From Gigaspora rosea (lineage: Eukaryota > Glomeromycota > Glomeromycetes > Diversisporales > Gigasporaceae), in assembly GCA_003550325.1 (NCBI GenBank), contig QKWP01000002.1, positions 176,681 through 240,680 of the forward strand: 64,000 nucleotides of DNA, read 5' to 3'. The notes under the pieces were generated by a model. That model had not been told where the DNA came from. It searched no databases and saw nothing but the letters and a program-made list of their open reading frames with translations. The position numbers and the translations under genes are program-made. Positions 34,640 through 45,222 of the stretch are shown here, one piece after another (position 1 is the stretch's first letter; the number at the start of each line of letters is the position of its first letter).

Positions 34640-35835
34640 GTCATGCGTTGTCATGTGCATATAGGAGGAACACCAGTGGTTGCCATCTTAGACTCAGCAC
34701 CACAGTAAGCCTTGTAACTAGAAAATTTATGAAAAAATTAGGGTTAAAAGTCGATAAGCCCTCATGAACTACTATTATTACGGCTAATGGTAATAGAGTA
34801 AGGGCCCTTGGGATTATTAGTGGTGTAAAAATTACTTTGCAGGACATTATTATCCCAATCAACCTACAAGTAATAGAATTACAAAAAGAAATGCTACTAC
34901 TAGGTACAGACTGGTTCGACAAGTTACGTGCAAGATTGGATTTTAATAAAAATACTCTAAATGTGCAGTATTTGAGTAAGCAAGTAACGGTTAATGCTAT
35001 CCATGTTCATAATAAGGGCTTGGTCCAAGAAATGGAAGAATTCACTGATAAAAAAGAATAGATTGATGAGTTGGAGAATAATGATAGAATCCAAGAAGTC
35101 TTCTTATCTGATAATATGCCTTCCGAAGATGACAAGCTGTTTTATAACCCATGGTTGGATAGTAATCCCACTGCCTACTTGGCTAATTTCTATGAAGAAG
35201 ATAAAATTTTATTTAATATAAATAAGGAATTAGAAAAGGAACAATCTGAACAGGCTGAAAGCCTGTTAAATAAAAATGTCCATGTTTTTGCCCAAAAAAT
35301 TAGCAAAGACAAACAAACTGTTGGCCTAGGGCAGACCAATTTAGTATATTATGAGATTGATACGGGTAATGCAAAACCCATTAGCTAGCATTTGTACACG
35401 CTAGCCCGTGATGAACAAGAATTTCTACAAAGAGAAATTTTTGCTATGAAAGAACAAGGAATTATCTTCGAATTAAAAAGCCCATGAACTTCGTCAGTAG
35501 TCCTTGTACCAAAGAAAAATGAGAAGAAGCGAATTTGTACAGATTACCGTAAACTGAATACAGGCACAGAAAAAGATATGTACCCCTATCTAACATTAAT
35601 GAGATTTTATCTGAATTTGAAGGAGCGCAGTGGTTTTCCAGTCTTGATCTTGCAAGTGGCTATTGGCAAGTTGCAGTTAGAGAAGAAGACAAAAAGAAAA
35701 CTGCATTTATAACAAAGTTTGGCACATACGCGTTTAATGTTATGGTATTCAGTTTGTGTAATGCTCCATCGACCTTCCAAAGGTTGATGAATCATATGTT
35801 GGAACTGTATATCAGCAAATTCTTGATTGTACATC
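34640..35835 (+). pseudogene. Protease and first half of reverse transcriptase, gypsy fossil
   Basis: An aspartic-protease-like segment (LLGTDWFDKL type, near 34900) is followed by an acidic linker and the RT fingers/palm (LDLASGYWQV, near 35645). RT sequence stops at 35831 where a TA-flanked element is inserted and resumes at 39162. Broken, several breaks. Confidence 0.8.
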
Positions 35836-36388
35836 GGGAAAATAAAAACATTAATAATCTGCAGTAATATTCAAATTTATCAAATAAGTGCAGAATTTTG
35901 TTTAAAAAATTGCAAAGATCATCAAAATTTAGATGTTTTGCAGTTCTTCGCAGATTTTTTGTCAAAAATCTGTGAAAATATTTAAAAGTATAATATTCGC
36001 AGATTATAATAGAATTGGTAATTAATAATCTGTAATGATCTTCAAATTTATCAAATAAGTGCAGAATCTTGTTTAAAAAATTGCAAAGATTTAGATTTTT
36101 GCAGTTCTTCGCAGATTTTTTGCCAAAAAATCTGTGCAAATTTTTAAAAGTATAATCTTCGCAGATTATAATAGGCGCCGTTTATTATAATCTGCGATAA
36201 TCTCCAAAATCATAACTATGATACTTACCTGCTAGTAAGAACACGAGAAAAACAATAAACAAAACAAACCAATAAATAAAAAAACACGTTTTTTTATTCT
36301 TTTTTTTTAATAGCAAAAAAATTTATAAAAAAATTTTAATTTTTGCAAATTTTTTTAAAATTCGAATAAAAACAAAATAGCATCTCTA

Positions 36389-36482
36389 GCGCATATATGC
36401 AATGGTGGGAATAAAAGTAAATTACCGGTTATTCTCATAGTAAGGCCAGAATTTTTATTCCCACCATATTGCATATATGCGC
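36389..36482. repeat. Hairpin element GCGCATATATGCAATGGTGG
   Basis: Arms 36389-36416 and 36455-36482 are inverted copies with a 2-base difference, around a 38-bp loop. Probably a very short MITE. Confidence 0.7.
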
Positions 36483-36781
36483 AGGAAACAATAAATAAAT
36501 AAAACATGCTTTTTTTTATAAATAAATTATTATACGATTTTTTTTATTTTACAGTGTATTTTTTTTATCGTATAGTACTATATTTTTTTTTCTTTTTATC
36601 TTTTTTTTTTTATCTTTTTTATTGTTTTTTTTTCAATTTTTTCTTTTTTTTTATTGATTATTTTTTGATTTTTTTTATTGATTTTTTTTCGATTATTTTA
36701 TTAATTTTAAAATTTTTTTTTAATTATTAATTATTTTTTTTTTATTTTTAATCAGTTTTTTTTTTATTTTTATTTTTTTTT

Positions 36782-37071
36782 AGGGATTTATAATTTATTG
36801 CACAGTGCAATATATTGCACCCCTATTATAACTATATGGATTATCAATTTTGTATAACAAACAATTAAAGAAATTTTTATCAAAGCAAAAAATAAAATTT
36901 AATTAATATTAGGGTTAGGGTTATGGCCTGGGATGGTGCAGGGATATAGTTTATGCCAAAATTTTACGCAGAGTATTTTTTTATTAGAACTCCAAAGGTG
37001 GTTTCATAGGGAAACTTTTTAATTAATAGAAGGGTGCAATATATTGCAAGTGCAATAAATTATAAAACCCT
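36782..37071. mobile_element. MITE with ~46-bp TIRs (TTTATTGCAC / TGCAATATATTGCACCC)
   Basis: Left AGGGATTTATAATTTATTGC, right (reverse complement) AGGGTTTTATAATTTATTGC, both continuing through TGCAATATATTGCACCC. The interior includes a telomere-like TTAGGGTTAGGG at 36910. Surrounded by poly-T, so the duplication cannot be read. Confidence 0.8.
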
Positions 37072-37190
37072 TTTTTTATTATTTTATTTTATTTTTTTGT
37101 TTTTTTTTTTTATTAATTTTTTTTTATTAATTTTTTTTGATTTTTTTTTTTAATATTGTTTTATTTATTTTTTTTATTATTGTTTTTTTT

Positions 37191-37252
37191 NNNNNNNNNN
37201 NNNNNNNNNNNNNNNNNNNNNNNNNNNNNNNNNNNNNNNNNNNNNNNNNNNN
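37191..37252. other. Assembly gap, 62 N
   Basis: Run of N inside T homopolymer-rich DNA. The true length is unknown, and sequence on either side may not be adjacent. Confidence 1.
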
Positions 37253-37730
37253 TTTTTTTTTTACTATTTATTTAATTAATTTTTCGACTTTTTTTATTTT
37301 CAAATTATTTATTTATTTTAATTAAATTTTAATTAATTTATAACGTTTTTTGACTTATATTTTTTTTTTAAATTATTTTTAATCTTTTTTTTTATTTTTA
37401 AACAAAATTTATATTATTTATAATTTTTTTAATTACTTTATTTTTTTTATTTTTAATTAAACATTTTTATTTTGTTTTTTATCGTTTTTTTTGCTTTTTA
37501 TTATTTTTATATTATTATTAACTTATTATTTAATTTTTTTAAACGTTTTTTCTTTTTAAATTATTTTTATTTAAACTATTTTTTATCTGTTATTATAGTT
37601 TTTGTTAAACGGTTCTTTTTTAGTGGTGATAATCAAGTTACACGAGATCAAGTTCAGTATATTATTATACATATTTTTTTTATTTAAATATTTACAAATA
37701 TAATCATAATTTTTTTTTGATTTTTAGGTT
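37253..37730. other. T-rich low-complexity stretch right of the gap
   Basis: Runs of T with short A-rich interruptions. The Phe/Tyr-rich frames are compositional and no gene is seen. Confidence 0.6.
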
Positions 37731-38535
37731 CTGTCGTTGGAGTCATCCATTCCTGTGCTTGTTCTTCGTTGTTGGAGTCGTCCATTCTGGTGCTTGTTTT
37801 TCATCGTTGGAGTTGTCCATTCCGGTGCCTGTTCTTCGTTGTTGATGTCGCTCATTCTAGTACCGCTTTTTTCGTTTATGGCACTTGCACAATGGGGCTT
37901 TAGTTTTTTGTGTAAGCATGCAGATTTCTTTTCTTCGCTTAGAATGGATGGTATAAGCCGCTATTATGTTAGGGTTAGCAGGTATTTGTTAAAGTTTGCA
38001 TGTCTTGTTAGGGTTAGGCATGTTTCTTGTTTACTTTGTATGTACTAACTTTTTTTCAAGTTTTTAGGTACTTTCCTTGTAGGTTCTCGTTGCTGGTGTC
38101 TATTTCGGTGCTTTCGTTACTGGAGTTGTTCATTTCAGTTACGTTTAACACGTTGAGTGAAAGAATGAAGAAGTACGTTGTTGGAGCCATCGTTGGAGCC
38201 ATCGTTGGAGCCATCATAAACTATATACTTGCGAAAAAGTAATTTAACACATTGAGTGAAAGAACGAAGAAGTATGTCGTTGGAGCCGTCGTTGAAGCCG
38301 TGATTTAGTAGGTTTTTTTACATAAGTTTTTTGTGGTTTCTTTCATAGGTTCATTATTTTTAGTTGAGTCCACAATAGGTTTTTCGTTGGTTTTCACATA
38401 TCACTACGTCATTGTGTCTCTACTGCGGTTTCTTTATGGTGGTTGTGGTGTCTCTACGGCGGTTTCTTTATCGTGGTTGTGGTGTCTCTACGGCGGTTTC
38501 TTTATCGTGGTTGTGGTGTCTCTACGGCGATCAAT
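37731..38535. repeat. Three GC-richer minisatellites
   Basis: 37735-37862: ~45-bp units around TTGGAGTCGTCCATTC. 38180-38300: GTTGGAGCCATC 12-bp units. 38415-38530: 37-bp units around TCTCTACGGCGGTTTCTTT. They produce long but repetitive frames (37737-38048, 38027-38242, 38333-38623) with no real protein character. Confidence 0.8.
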
Positions 38536-38940
38536 CAAAAATAGGATTAGAGTTAAAGACCGGTTTGGATTAGTGTTTATAGAAAATAGATTAGGGTTAG
38601 AAATCGGATTTAGATTAGATTAGTGTTTTAGTTGAAATAGGGTTAGAATTAAAATATTGGTTCGAATTGGTTAAAAATAGTGTTAAATATTGATTAGGAT
38701 TGATGTTTTAGTTAAAAATCGGATAAGAATTAGTATGCATTATAGTAAATAAAAAAAATAAAATAATAATTGTATTTAGTACTATATATAATTAATTATA
38801 TATAAATTATGTGATATAGGTATATATTATATATACATATATCTATATTATAATATATATTACATGATAGGGTATATAGATATAAACCGATTTGTATTGA
38901 TCTAATAATCTGCGCAGATATTCAAAAAATTTTTCTTTGC
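38536..38940. other. Degenerate TTAGGRTT-like and AT microsatellite stretch
   Basis: About 38540-38720 repeats a loose attagggttagaaatcgg motif; 38760-38880 is TATA-type microsatellite. No gene. Confidence 0.6.
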
Positions 38941-39161
38941 AGACCGCCGGCAGGGTCGCAGATCTGCGCGGAATTTTTAAAAAAACTGCGCAGTTCTGCA
39001 CTATAAAAACTTTCCTAATGCTGCGCAGAAAATTAAATCTGTGCAGAAAAAAAAAATTTCTTCAACGATCGCTGGCAGGGTCGCAGATCTGCATTGATTT
39101 TTAATAATTGTTTTTTTTAAAAATCTGCGCAGATCTGCACTATAAAAACTTCCCCAATGTA

Positions 39162-40380
39162 TATCTAAATGATGACACCATTTACTCTAGAACGTTTGAT
39201 GATCATCTGTTACATCTTCGACAAGTTTTTAAGAAAATCGAAGAAGTAAACCTAAAATTAAATTCAGAAGAATGTTCTTTCTTTTGTAAAGAAATTAAGT
39301 TCTTAGGTCATACCATAGGTTTCCAAAAATAAGCAACCTCCAAAAGAAGCTACTCCCGGATTTTCAGAAAAATTTTTATAAAAATTGTTAACAGTCGCTA
39401 CATATAAACCTTTTTTTTACTATGTAAACTTTAAAAGATCGAATAAGTAAAGTTGTTCAGCATAATGAAATACACTTAAAGTAAAAATTTCATGGCATTT
39501 AGATACCTTTTTATTATACTTTTTTCAATTTTTTAAAAAATTTAACAATCCGAAAATAAGCTACCCGCACGATTTTTTGTATAACTTTTTGGCCAAAAAG
39601 GTAGCTTATTTTCAGATAAATACGGTATAATAAGCAAGAATAAACTGTAGTGGACGAGGAAAAAATTAAAAAAATAAAGAACTTCTCTGTACCAACTATA
39701 GTCAAGCAAATTCAGGCCTTTCTAGATCTCACCTCCTATTACCGAAAATTTATTAAAGGATTCTTTAAGGTCGCTAAACCATTAAATCAATTGTTACAAA
39801 AAGATGAACTATATAGGTGGACTAAAAAACAAAACCAAGCATTTAAAAAATTAAAAAATTACCTTATCACTGCTCCAATTCTTTGATACCCAGATTTCAA
39901 AAAGCCATTTTATGTCCATACGGATGCTTCAATGTCAGGGTTGGGTGCCGTCCTTGCGCAGCTAGATGAAAACAAAAGAGAGTATGTAGTTGTATATGCA
40001 AGTAGAAGTTTAAATAAAAATGAAAAAAATTATTCCATACCTGAGTTAAAGTGTTTAGTGGTCATTTGGCCGTAGAGCACTTCCACCAATATTTAGGATC
40101 TAAGCCGTTTTTCTTAATCACTGACCATTTAGCTCTTCAGTGGCTCAGAATCTCTGAACTAAAGGGAAAACGAGCTTGCTGGATTCTGCGACTCAAGCCA
40201 TATAATTTTACTATCATCCATCGACCAGGTCGTAAACATAATAATACTAATACATTATCCCGATTGATTGAAGAAAAAGAAAGTTCTATATACATGGTAG
40301 ATACATATGAACAAGTATTAGTGGAGGAAGGGAATCAAAAAGAAACAACTTATCAAATAGTAAAAAAGACAATATAAGAC
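39162..40380 (+). pseudogene. Second half of RT and RNase H, gypsy fossil
   Basis: RT palm/thumb (LGHTIGF region, near 39310), connection (FLDLTSYYRKFIKGF, near 39720) and RNase H (HTDASMSGLGAVLAQ, near 39920; TDHLALQWL, near 40120) follow in the normal order. A MITE at 39336-39628 splits it. Broken. Confidence 0.85.
39328..39636. mobile_element. MITE with 8-bp target duplication AATAAGCA
   Basis: Body 39336-39628, flanks AATAAGCA at 39328-39335 and 39629-39636. Right end (reverse complement) ATACCGTATTTATCTGAAAA; both subterminal regions contain AAGCTACC in inverted orientation. Inserted in gypsy pol. Confidence 0.75.
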
Positions 40381-40539
40381 AACCTACCTGAATCAATAAC
40401 CCATAGTATACAACCATATAGCTATATTGAATTCTCTCCTAAATGTATAAGGTACAAAGGTCAATACTGTACCTGGTATTTTATAGAACATATTAGTACA
40501 AGATTAAATACAAAAACAAAAAATAAATATTGCCAAGGA

Positions 40540-40870
40540 ATTGGAAAAGGCCCACAAATTTGTATTCACCTAAAGACATCTGCCCTAAATGCAAAATAGA
40601 CCTAAAGTTATGGGTCACTATTAAATGGTACCCCACAGAAGAAATAGCCAAGTGTTACTAGTCCACTTTAGAGGACTCGGAAATGGAAAACTCCACCTCA
40701 AAACAAGACGAGTTGTCTGATACAGGTTGGGGCGACTTTGATGATGACCTTTCAGATGAAATCCATGTAAGACTAGATGAATTAATTAGTCGAGCCCAAA
40801 ACTTATTAGTGAATGAAAGTAAAGTAGTGACCCAATCTTGGTGGTTACAACCCCTTGAAACCCTCCACTG
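40540..40870 (+). pseudogene. Extra zinc-ribbon-like and acidic segment between RNase H and integrase
   Basis: Between the RNase H and integrase parts lies a segment with a CPKCKIDLKLW motif and then an acidic stretch (SDTGWGDFDDDLSDE) followed by RAQNLLVNE. Neither standard gypsy pol nor the integrase zinc finger explains it. Part of the fossil or something it acquired; function unknown. Confidence 0.4.
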
Positions 40871-41100
40871 AAAAATATTACCAAGAATTTAATAATTTTA
40901 AGGATACTTACTTATCTTTGTAATTCGGTGTAGTGGAAGGCACCGAATCCAGTCTGCTACTACTAAACCGTAACTGTTCTCAAATGACATAAAACCTTGC
41001 AAGTCAGTCACTGCTACCATACCTAAATAAACTAAAAAATTGATTAAAATCCTTATACATAAATTATAAAACATATTAAACATATTAAACATTTATTAAT
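40871..41100. other. Short block of unrelated sequence before integrase
   Basis: Contains an inverted CGGTG-TAGTGGAAGG-CACCG and ends in ATTAAACAT repeats. A minus-strand frame here (64 codons) has no recognised motif. Probably a small insertion. Confidence 0.3.
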
Positions 41101-41119
41101 AGTAAATACTTAATAAATA

Positions 41120-42350
41120 AATAAAAAAATGGATACAACTCGTTATAACCAAATTAAAAACTTTTTAATAGAAGCCACTTACCCACCACAATTTAACAGT
41201 AGATAAAAAAACAATTAGAAGCCCAAAGCAAGTTCTTCATGGTATATAATCATATACTATATAAACAAGATCGAAGGAAGAAAACATAAAACCAATTACT
41301 ACGTGTTATACAAGAACATAAAGTGGAAACGATACTTTATCTAGTATATGATTACCCTCTCAGTACTCATTTAGAAACAGAAAAGATGTTTGAAAAGAAC
41401 TGCAATAAATATTACTGGCCTCAGATGTATGACCAAATAAGGAAGTACGTACAAATCTGTGACTAGTGTCAATATAGAGAAAAATATTGAACACATGGTT
41501 CATTACAGCCAATACCTGTTAAAGTCCCATTCCACAAAATCGGTATTTGATTTTGTAGGACCACTACCTGTAATAGCAAATAGAAATCGGTATATAATTG
41601 TATCTGTTGATTATATGACCAAATGGCCCGAAGCTAAAGCAGTACCAATGGCAGACGCACAGGAAACTGCCTACTTCATTTTTAATGAAATTGTCTGTAG
41701 ACATGGATGTCCATCCTATATGATATTAGATAGAGAACTTATAAAGTTATAAGGTTCTTAGCAAACAACTTTGAAATTAAACACTTGATGTCTACTCTGT
41801 ACCACTCACAGACCAATGGGCTGGTTGAAAGGTATAACTATACGTTATACAAAGCTTTGGCAAAATTATCTAAACAAGGACAAGAGTAGGACATATTAAT
41901 ACTTTCGGTACTATATGCCTATTGTACAAGTAAACAAGCGACAATGAAATTTACTTCTTTTTACTTGATTTATGGTAGAGAACCTCAGTTTCCAAACTTT
42001 AGAGAAGAAAATGATATAAATGAGATTATGATAGACCAATTAACCGTATTTCTAGAAAAACTATCTAACCGTAGAGAGATTACAAAAAAAAATTGTCACC
42101 ACCCTAGAAGAGACAAAAGTTCTACTGGGACCAAAAACTAAAGAAAGTCCAAAGAATATTCCAGAAAGGAGATAAACTACTGTATGATGCTGCTCAAGTT
42201 GGAAGACATACCAGAAAATTTCTACCAAGATAGCTAGGCCCTTTATTATATATAATTGTGTAGCACAAGATGTGTACAAATTAAGAACAATAGATAATCA
42301 AGTCTTAGATATACCACGAAATGCTCTATTACTTAAAAAGTATTATAACT
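41120..42350 (+). pseudogene. Integrase region of the gypsy fossil
   Basis: Integrase zinc-binding region (NKYYWPQMYDQIRKYV), core (VDYMTKWPEAKAV; HGCPSYMILDRE), later core (SQTNGLVERYN) and C-terminal part (FYLIYGREPQFP). The order and motifs are those of Ty3/gypsy. Broken. The right LTR follows after ~190 bp. Confidence 0.85.
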
Positions 42351-42931
42351 GAGATAGGTAATGCTTATGGAATATCTCATCAGGATTATGCAGGTATATA
42401 TGCATACTTGTAATGGTATGATACCATATATGGAGTGTTTATGGTCAGTAGTTGTTACTGTCCTGTCCTCTTCTACTATATACATTCAAAATTTAATATT
42501 ACTATTTGCGGAGCTCATAATTAGCCAGGGAAAATTGTAACATTAAAATTATGCCACAGCATAATCACATGATACACGTGACCAAAAGCAAGTAATTCCG
42601 AAGATGTACAGTATTAAATTACAGAAAGATCTAGAAACGTCACATGATCTATGGGCATCAATGTCTATTTAATTTATTAATCTGCACGTCTCAGACTAAT
42701 TAAATTAAATACTTCACGTAATATATCTTTAAATGCAGCATCATATATTGGCATGCTGTTAGGCCTAGTGAATAGTTTATTAGATGTATTAAATTTAGCG
42801 ATTAATTAATTGATAGCATTAAAGTCACAAATACTAATAAAGTAGTAGAAGAATACTTTTCCGAATCATGTATATAAGGCCTTTATTTTTGCTTTCATTT
42901 TAACTCAAACTTCAATAGTTTCCCTTGGAAT

Positions 42932-43830
42932 ATATAGATTAGTGATGCCACCGAAATTGATTTTTAAAAAAGGCCTATTTCGTCTTCATTTAGAGAAAAT
43001 TAAAATTTTTTATCCCTTAGATTGTAGTAGAACACAGGCAAATTTGCCTGCGTTTTTGCACTTTTTTAGCTCTGATTTACTTTTTTAAAATACTAAAATA
43101 ATTAAATAAAACTTTGTACAATTATATTTGAAAATAAGGATTACTTTTTTGCAAAATTAGTTTTTATATTATAAGAAAATAAATTATAGTTACATATAAG
43201 CTGAAAATAGATAATTTTAAGAAAAAATTTTTTTAAAAAATTTTATTACAATTTTTCCGCGATCTTATTTAGTTTTAGTTTTAGAACTATAGTTCTTAAG
43301 ACAATATTGTAGTTTATATAAAGGATGACAACTTTCATTATTGCAACTTTAATGATTTACTTGTAAAAATTAAGACTTGTATTAGAAGTAAAGGTTTTTT
43401 TATAGACGGGAACATATAAAATTTGAAAAAATCTAAAGAAAAATTTTAATAGTAAAAATGCCAATACAAGAACTTTAAACATTTATTATATTAAAGTTTT
43501 CTAATGATTTTAAAAAAATTTTATAACAAAGTTACTAAAACAAAACTTAAAGAATATTTTTTACTTAGAAAAGATATGGCTAAAATCAATATTTAAAATT
43601 TTATTAAAAATTTTAAAATACGCAGGCAAATTTGCCTGTGTTACAATCTAAGGGATAAGGAAGATCAAATAAAATTTATATAGATATGTTCTTTATAATT
43701 TCGTCTATTCAAAAAAAGTATCAAATAATTTCGTCTTTCAAGTAAAATAGGTCAAAAACAATTTCGTTTTCAAATTTTAATTTCGGGTTTTAGAACCCGA
43801 AATGCTTTCATCCTCATGTATAATATAGAT
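42932..43830. mobile_element. hAT-type element with 8-bp duplication ATATAGAT, in the right LTR
   Basis: Body 42940-43822; left TAGTGATGCCACCGAAATT, right end (reverse complement) TATACATGAGGATGAAAGC then ATTTCGGG. Flanks ATATAGAT at 42932-42939 and 43823-43830; the uninterrupted site is at 31919-31940 in the left LTR. TIR similarity is weak, so the hAT call rests on TAGTG, the 8-bp duplication and the empty site. A second TIR element lies inside at 43010-43658. Confidence 0.75.
43010..43658. mobile_element. Inner TIR element, TTATCCCTTAGATTGTA ends
   Basis: Left TTATCCCTTAGATTGTA, then ACACAGGCAAATTTGCCTGC; the right arm carries the same two motifs inverted. Each arm also contains the palindrome CAGGCAAATTTGCCTG. 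A partial second copy is at 26367-26456. No duplication identified. Confidence 0.75.
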
Positions 43831-44290
43831 AGATTCGAACTCTCCAATCTATAAATAAAAGATTGTATTAGATTAGTTATACTATCTTAATAAAATATAA
43901 CTGTGTCTTCATACATGTTAAATTAAACACCTTGCAACTCTTCGTATCTTCATATACATTTAGTTGTGCCTCTTTCAAACAAAGCCTAATAAATCCTTTT
44001 GTTTAAGTCGTATAAAAATGCACAATAACTAATCAAATTACTATAGATATATTTTATAGAGCAAAAGCTGAGCTTGTCTCTTGAATTAATAAAGAGATTA
44101 ATTTTGGGTGTGATACCGAATCAGCCCGTGAGATAAAATAGTATAAAGTATTAATAAGAACTGGGAATAAGCAGCTTTACGAGGGTTTTTTTAAAAAAAA
44201 ATTAAAACTAATATTTAAGGCTCTCTATAAAATGCTGCTATTTTATTATTAGGTTTAATATTATTCTAATTCCCAGACTTCTATACATAC

Positions 44291-44556
44291 GTACTAGGGC
44301 AGTGTTGTCACTTGGACATGTCCATACTATGTTTTTTGTCCAACGTCCAAGATTGTCCAAAATCGTTCAAGCCTATATCCCATGTTTAACTAATTAATAA
44401 AGTAATTTAAAAAAATATATAATTATATATTTTTTTAGGTGCTGGACTCATTGGTAAAAAAATTAAAATAGATTATCTTAATAAAATTTTAAGTAATTTT
44501 AATTTGAAAAAATGTCCAAAATGTCCAAAAAATGTCCAAGTGACAACGTACTAGGG
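44291..44556. mobile_element. hAT MITE, GTTGTCACTTGGAC ends, duplication GTACTAGGG
   Basis: Body 44300-44547: left CAGTGTTGTCACTTGGAC, right (reverse complement) GTTGTCACTTGGAC, so the right end lacks the terminal CAGT. Direct repeats GTACTAGGG at 44291-44299 and 44548-44556. The interior repeats AATGTCCAA. Confidence 0.8.
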
Positions 44557-45222
44557 TGGTAACTCAACTAAATAAATCAAACCTATGTGAGCAAACTATG
44601 GAATTTGATATATTACAGATTTTTACATTACATGAATGAAAATCAAATTAATTATTGCTTAACATTAATTACTGCTATATTACAATCGATATCATAATTA
44701 CTTTAAAACGGTATACTGGTAACTTATTAAAAACTTAATAGGATGCCTTTGTGAAATTCCAAAATCGTAATTTCCGGTTTTTCTTGGTACAATTCACAAA
44801 CCCGTTACTATATATATAACTATAATATAGATTTTTTAAAAATTATTAACTCACTTTTTTTCAAATTCTTGATTATTTTTTTTAGAATATTCATGCTTCA
44901 AATAAAATTATTCTGTATTCTTATAATAATTTATTCCTTCAAAATGTTATTACTATTAACTGATAATTCATCTTTGACAAGAAAGTGCGGTAAAACTTAC
45001 TGTATAATGAACAGATACAAAGAACTATTTAAAGACTTAACTAAGTCACCAAAAATTGATGTATTGGCTTTGAAAAATTGTGAAATAACTTATAGTGTAG
45101 TATGTATACAATTTTTTTTTTGTATCACGAATGTGCACAATATAAAATGTAACATTAGCCTTATTAGCTTTGGTGTACAAGTTGTTTATTTTGTTTGCAA
45201 GTGAGCATAAATACAAAATGAA
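44557..45222. other. AT-rich stretch with one unrecognised frame
   Basis: The frame ending at 45204 reads, in its best part, LTRKCGKTYCIMNRYKELF and SPKIDVLALKNCEITY, then an intron-like gtatgt. It looks protein-like but matches nothing I know. It could be a leading exon of the transposase that follows. Confidence 0.3.

Larger units (their letters stand above)
35830..39161. mobile_element. TA-flanked element with CATYGGGGAA ends inserted in the RT region
   Basis: Body 35832-39159 flanked by TA; left CATCGGGAAAATAAAAAC, right (reverse complement) CATTGGGGAAGTTTTTATAG. Subterminal zones are rich in CTGCGCAGAT-type palindromes: a 171-bp tandem (35851 and 36022) at the left, and two copies of a block ending GCACTATAAAAACTT (about 38942-39020, 39066-39159) at the right. 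The interior is T-rich with MITEs, minisatellites and the assembly gap, and has no recognised transposase. The Phe-rich frames inside are low complexity. Confidence 0.65.
31072..44115 (+). mobile_element. Ty3/gypsy LTR retrotransposon fossil, heavily nested
   Basis: Two LTRs (about 31072-32935 and 42536-44115) bracket gag and pol remains in the order protease, RT, RNase H, integrase, which is the Ty3/gypsy order. A purine-rich tract precedes the right LTR, and a candidate primer-binding site (TGGTGGTGACTGTGAG) follows the left one. The copy is clearly broken, with many breaks spread through gag and pol, and the LTRs differ by roughly 5-10 % by eye, so the insertion is old. Without later insertions it would be roughly 7 kb. 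Nested elements: solo LTR 31208-31648, SINE 32044-32747, TA-flanked element 35832-39159, MITE 39336-39628, and hAT-type element 42940-43822. Flanks CCGG / CCGA are only a weak candidate duplication. Confidence 0.9.
42536..44115 (+). repeat. Right LTR of the gypsy fossil, carrying a hAT-type element
   Basis: Homologous to the left LTR in two blocks (42536-42939, 43831-44115). It lacks the solo LTR and the SINE of the left LTR and so shows both empty sites. Confidence 0.85.

Noticed and set aside
36506-37680. Phe/Tyr/Ile-rich open frames
   Set aside because: Low-complexity T runs across an assembly gap; amino-acid composition follows the DNA.
37737-38623. Three 70-100 codon frames
   Set aside because: They are translations of 12-, 37- and 45-bp minisatellites, with no domain or start context.
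40898-41092. 64-codon minus-strand frame inside the gypsy fossil
   Set aside because: No recognised motif and surrounded by element sequence; noted only as an unexplained small block.
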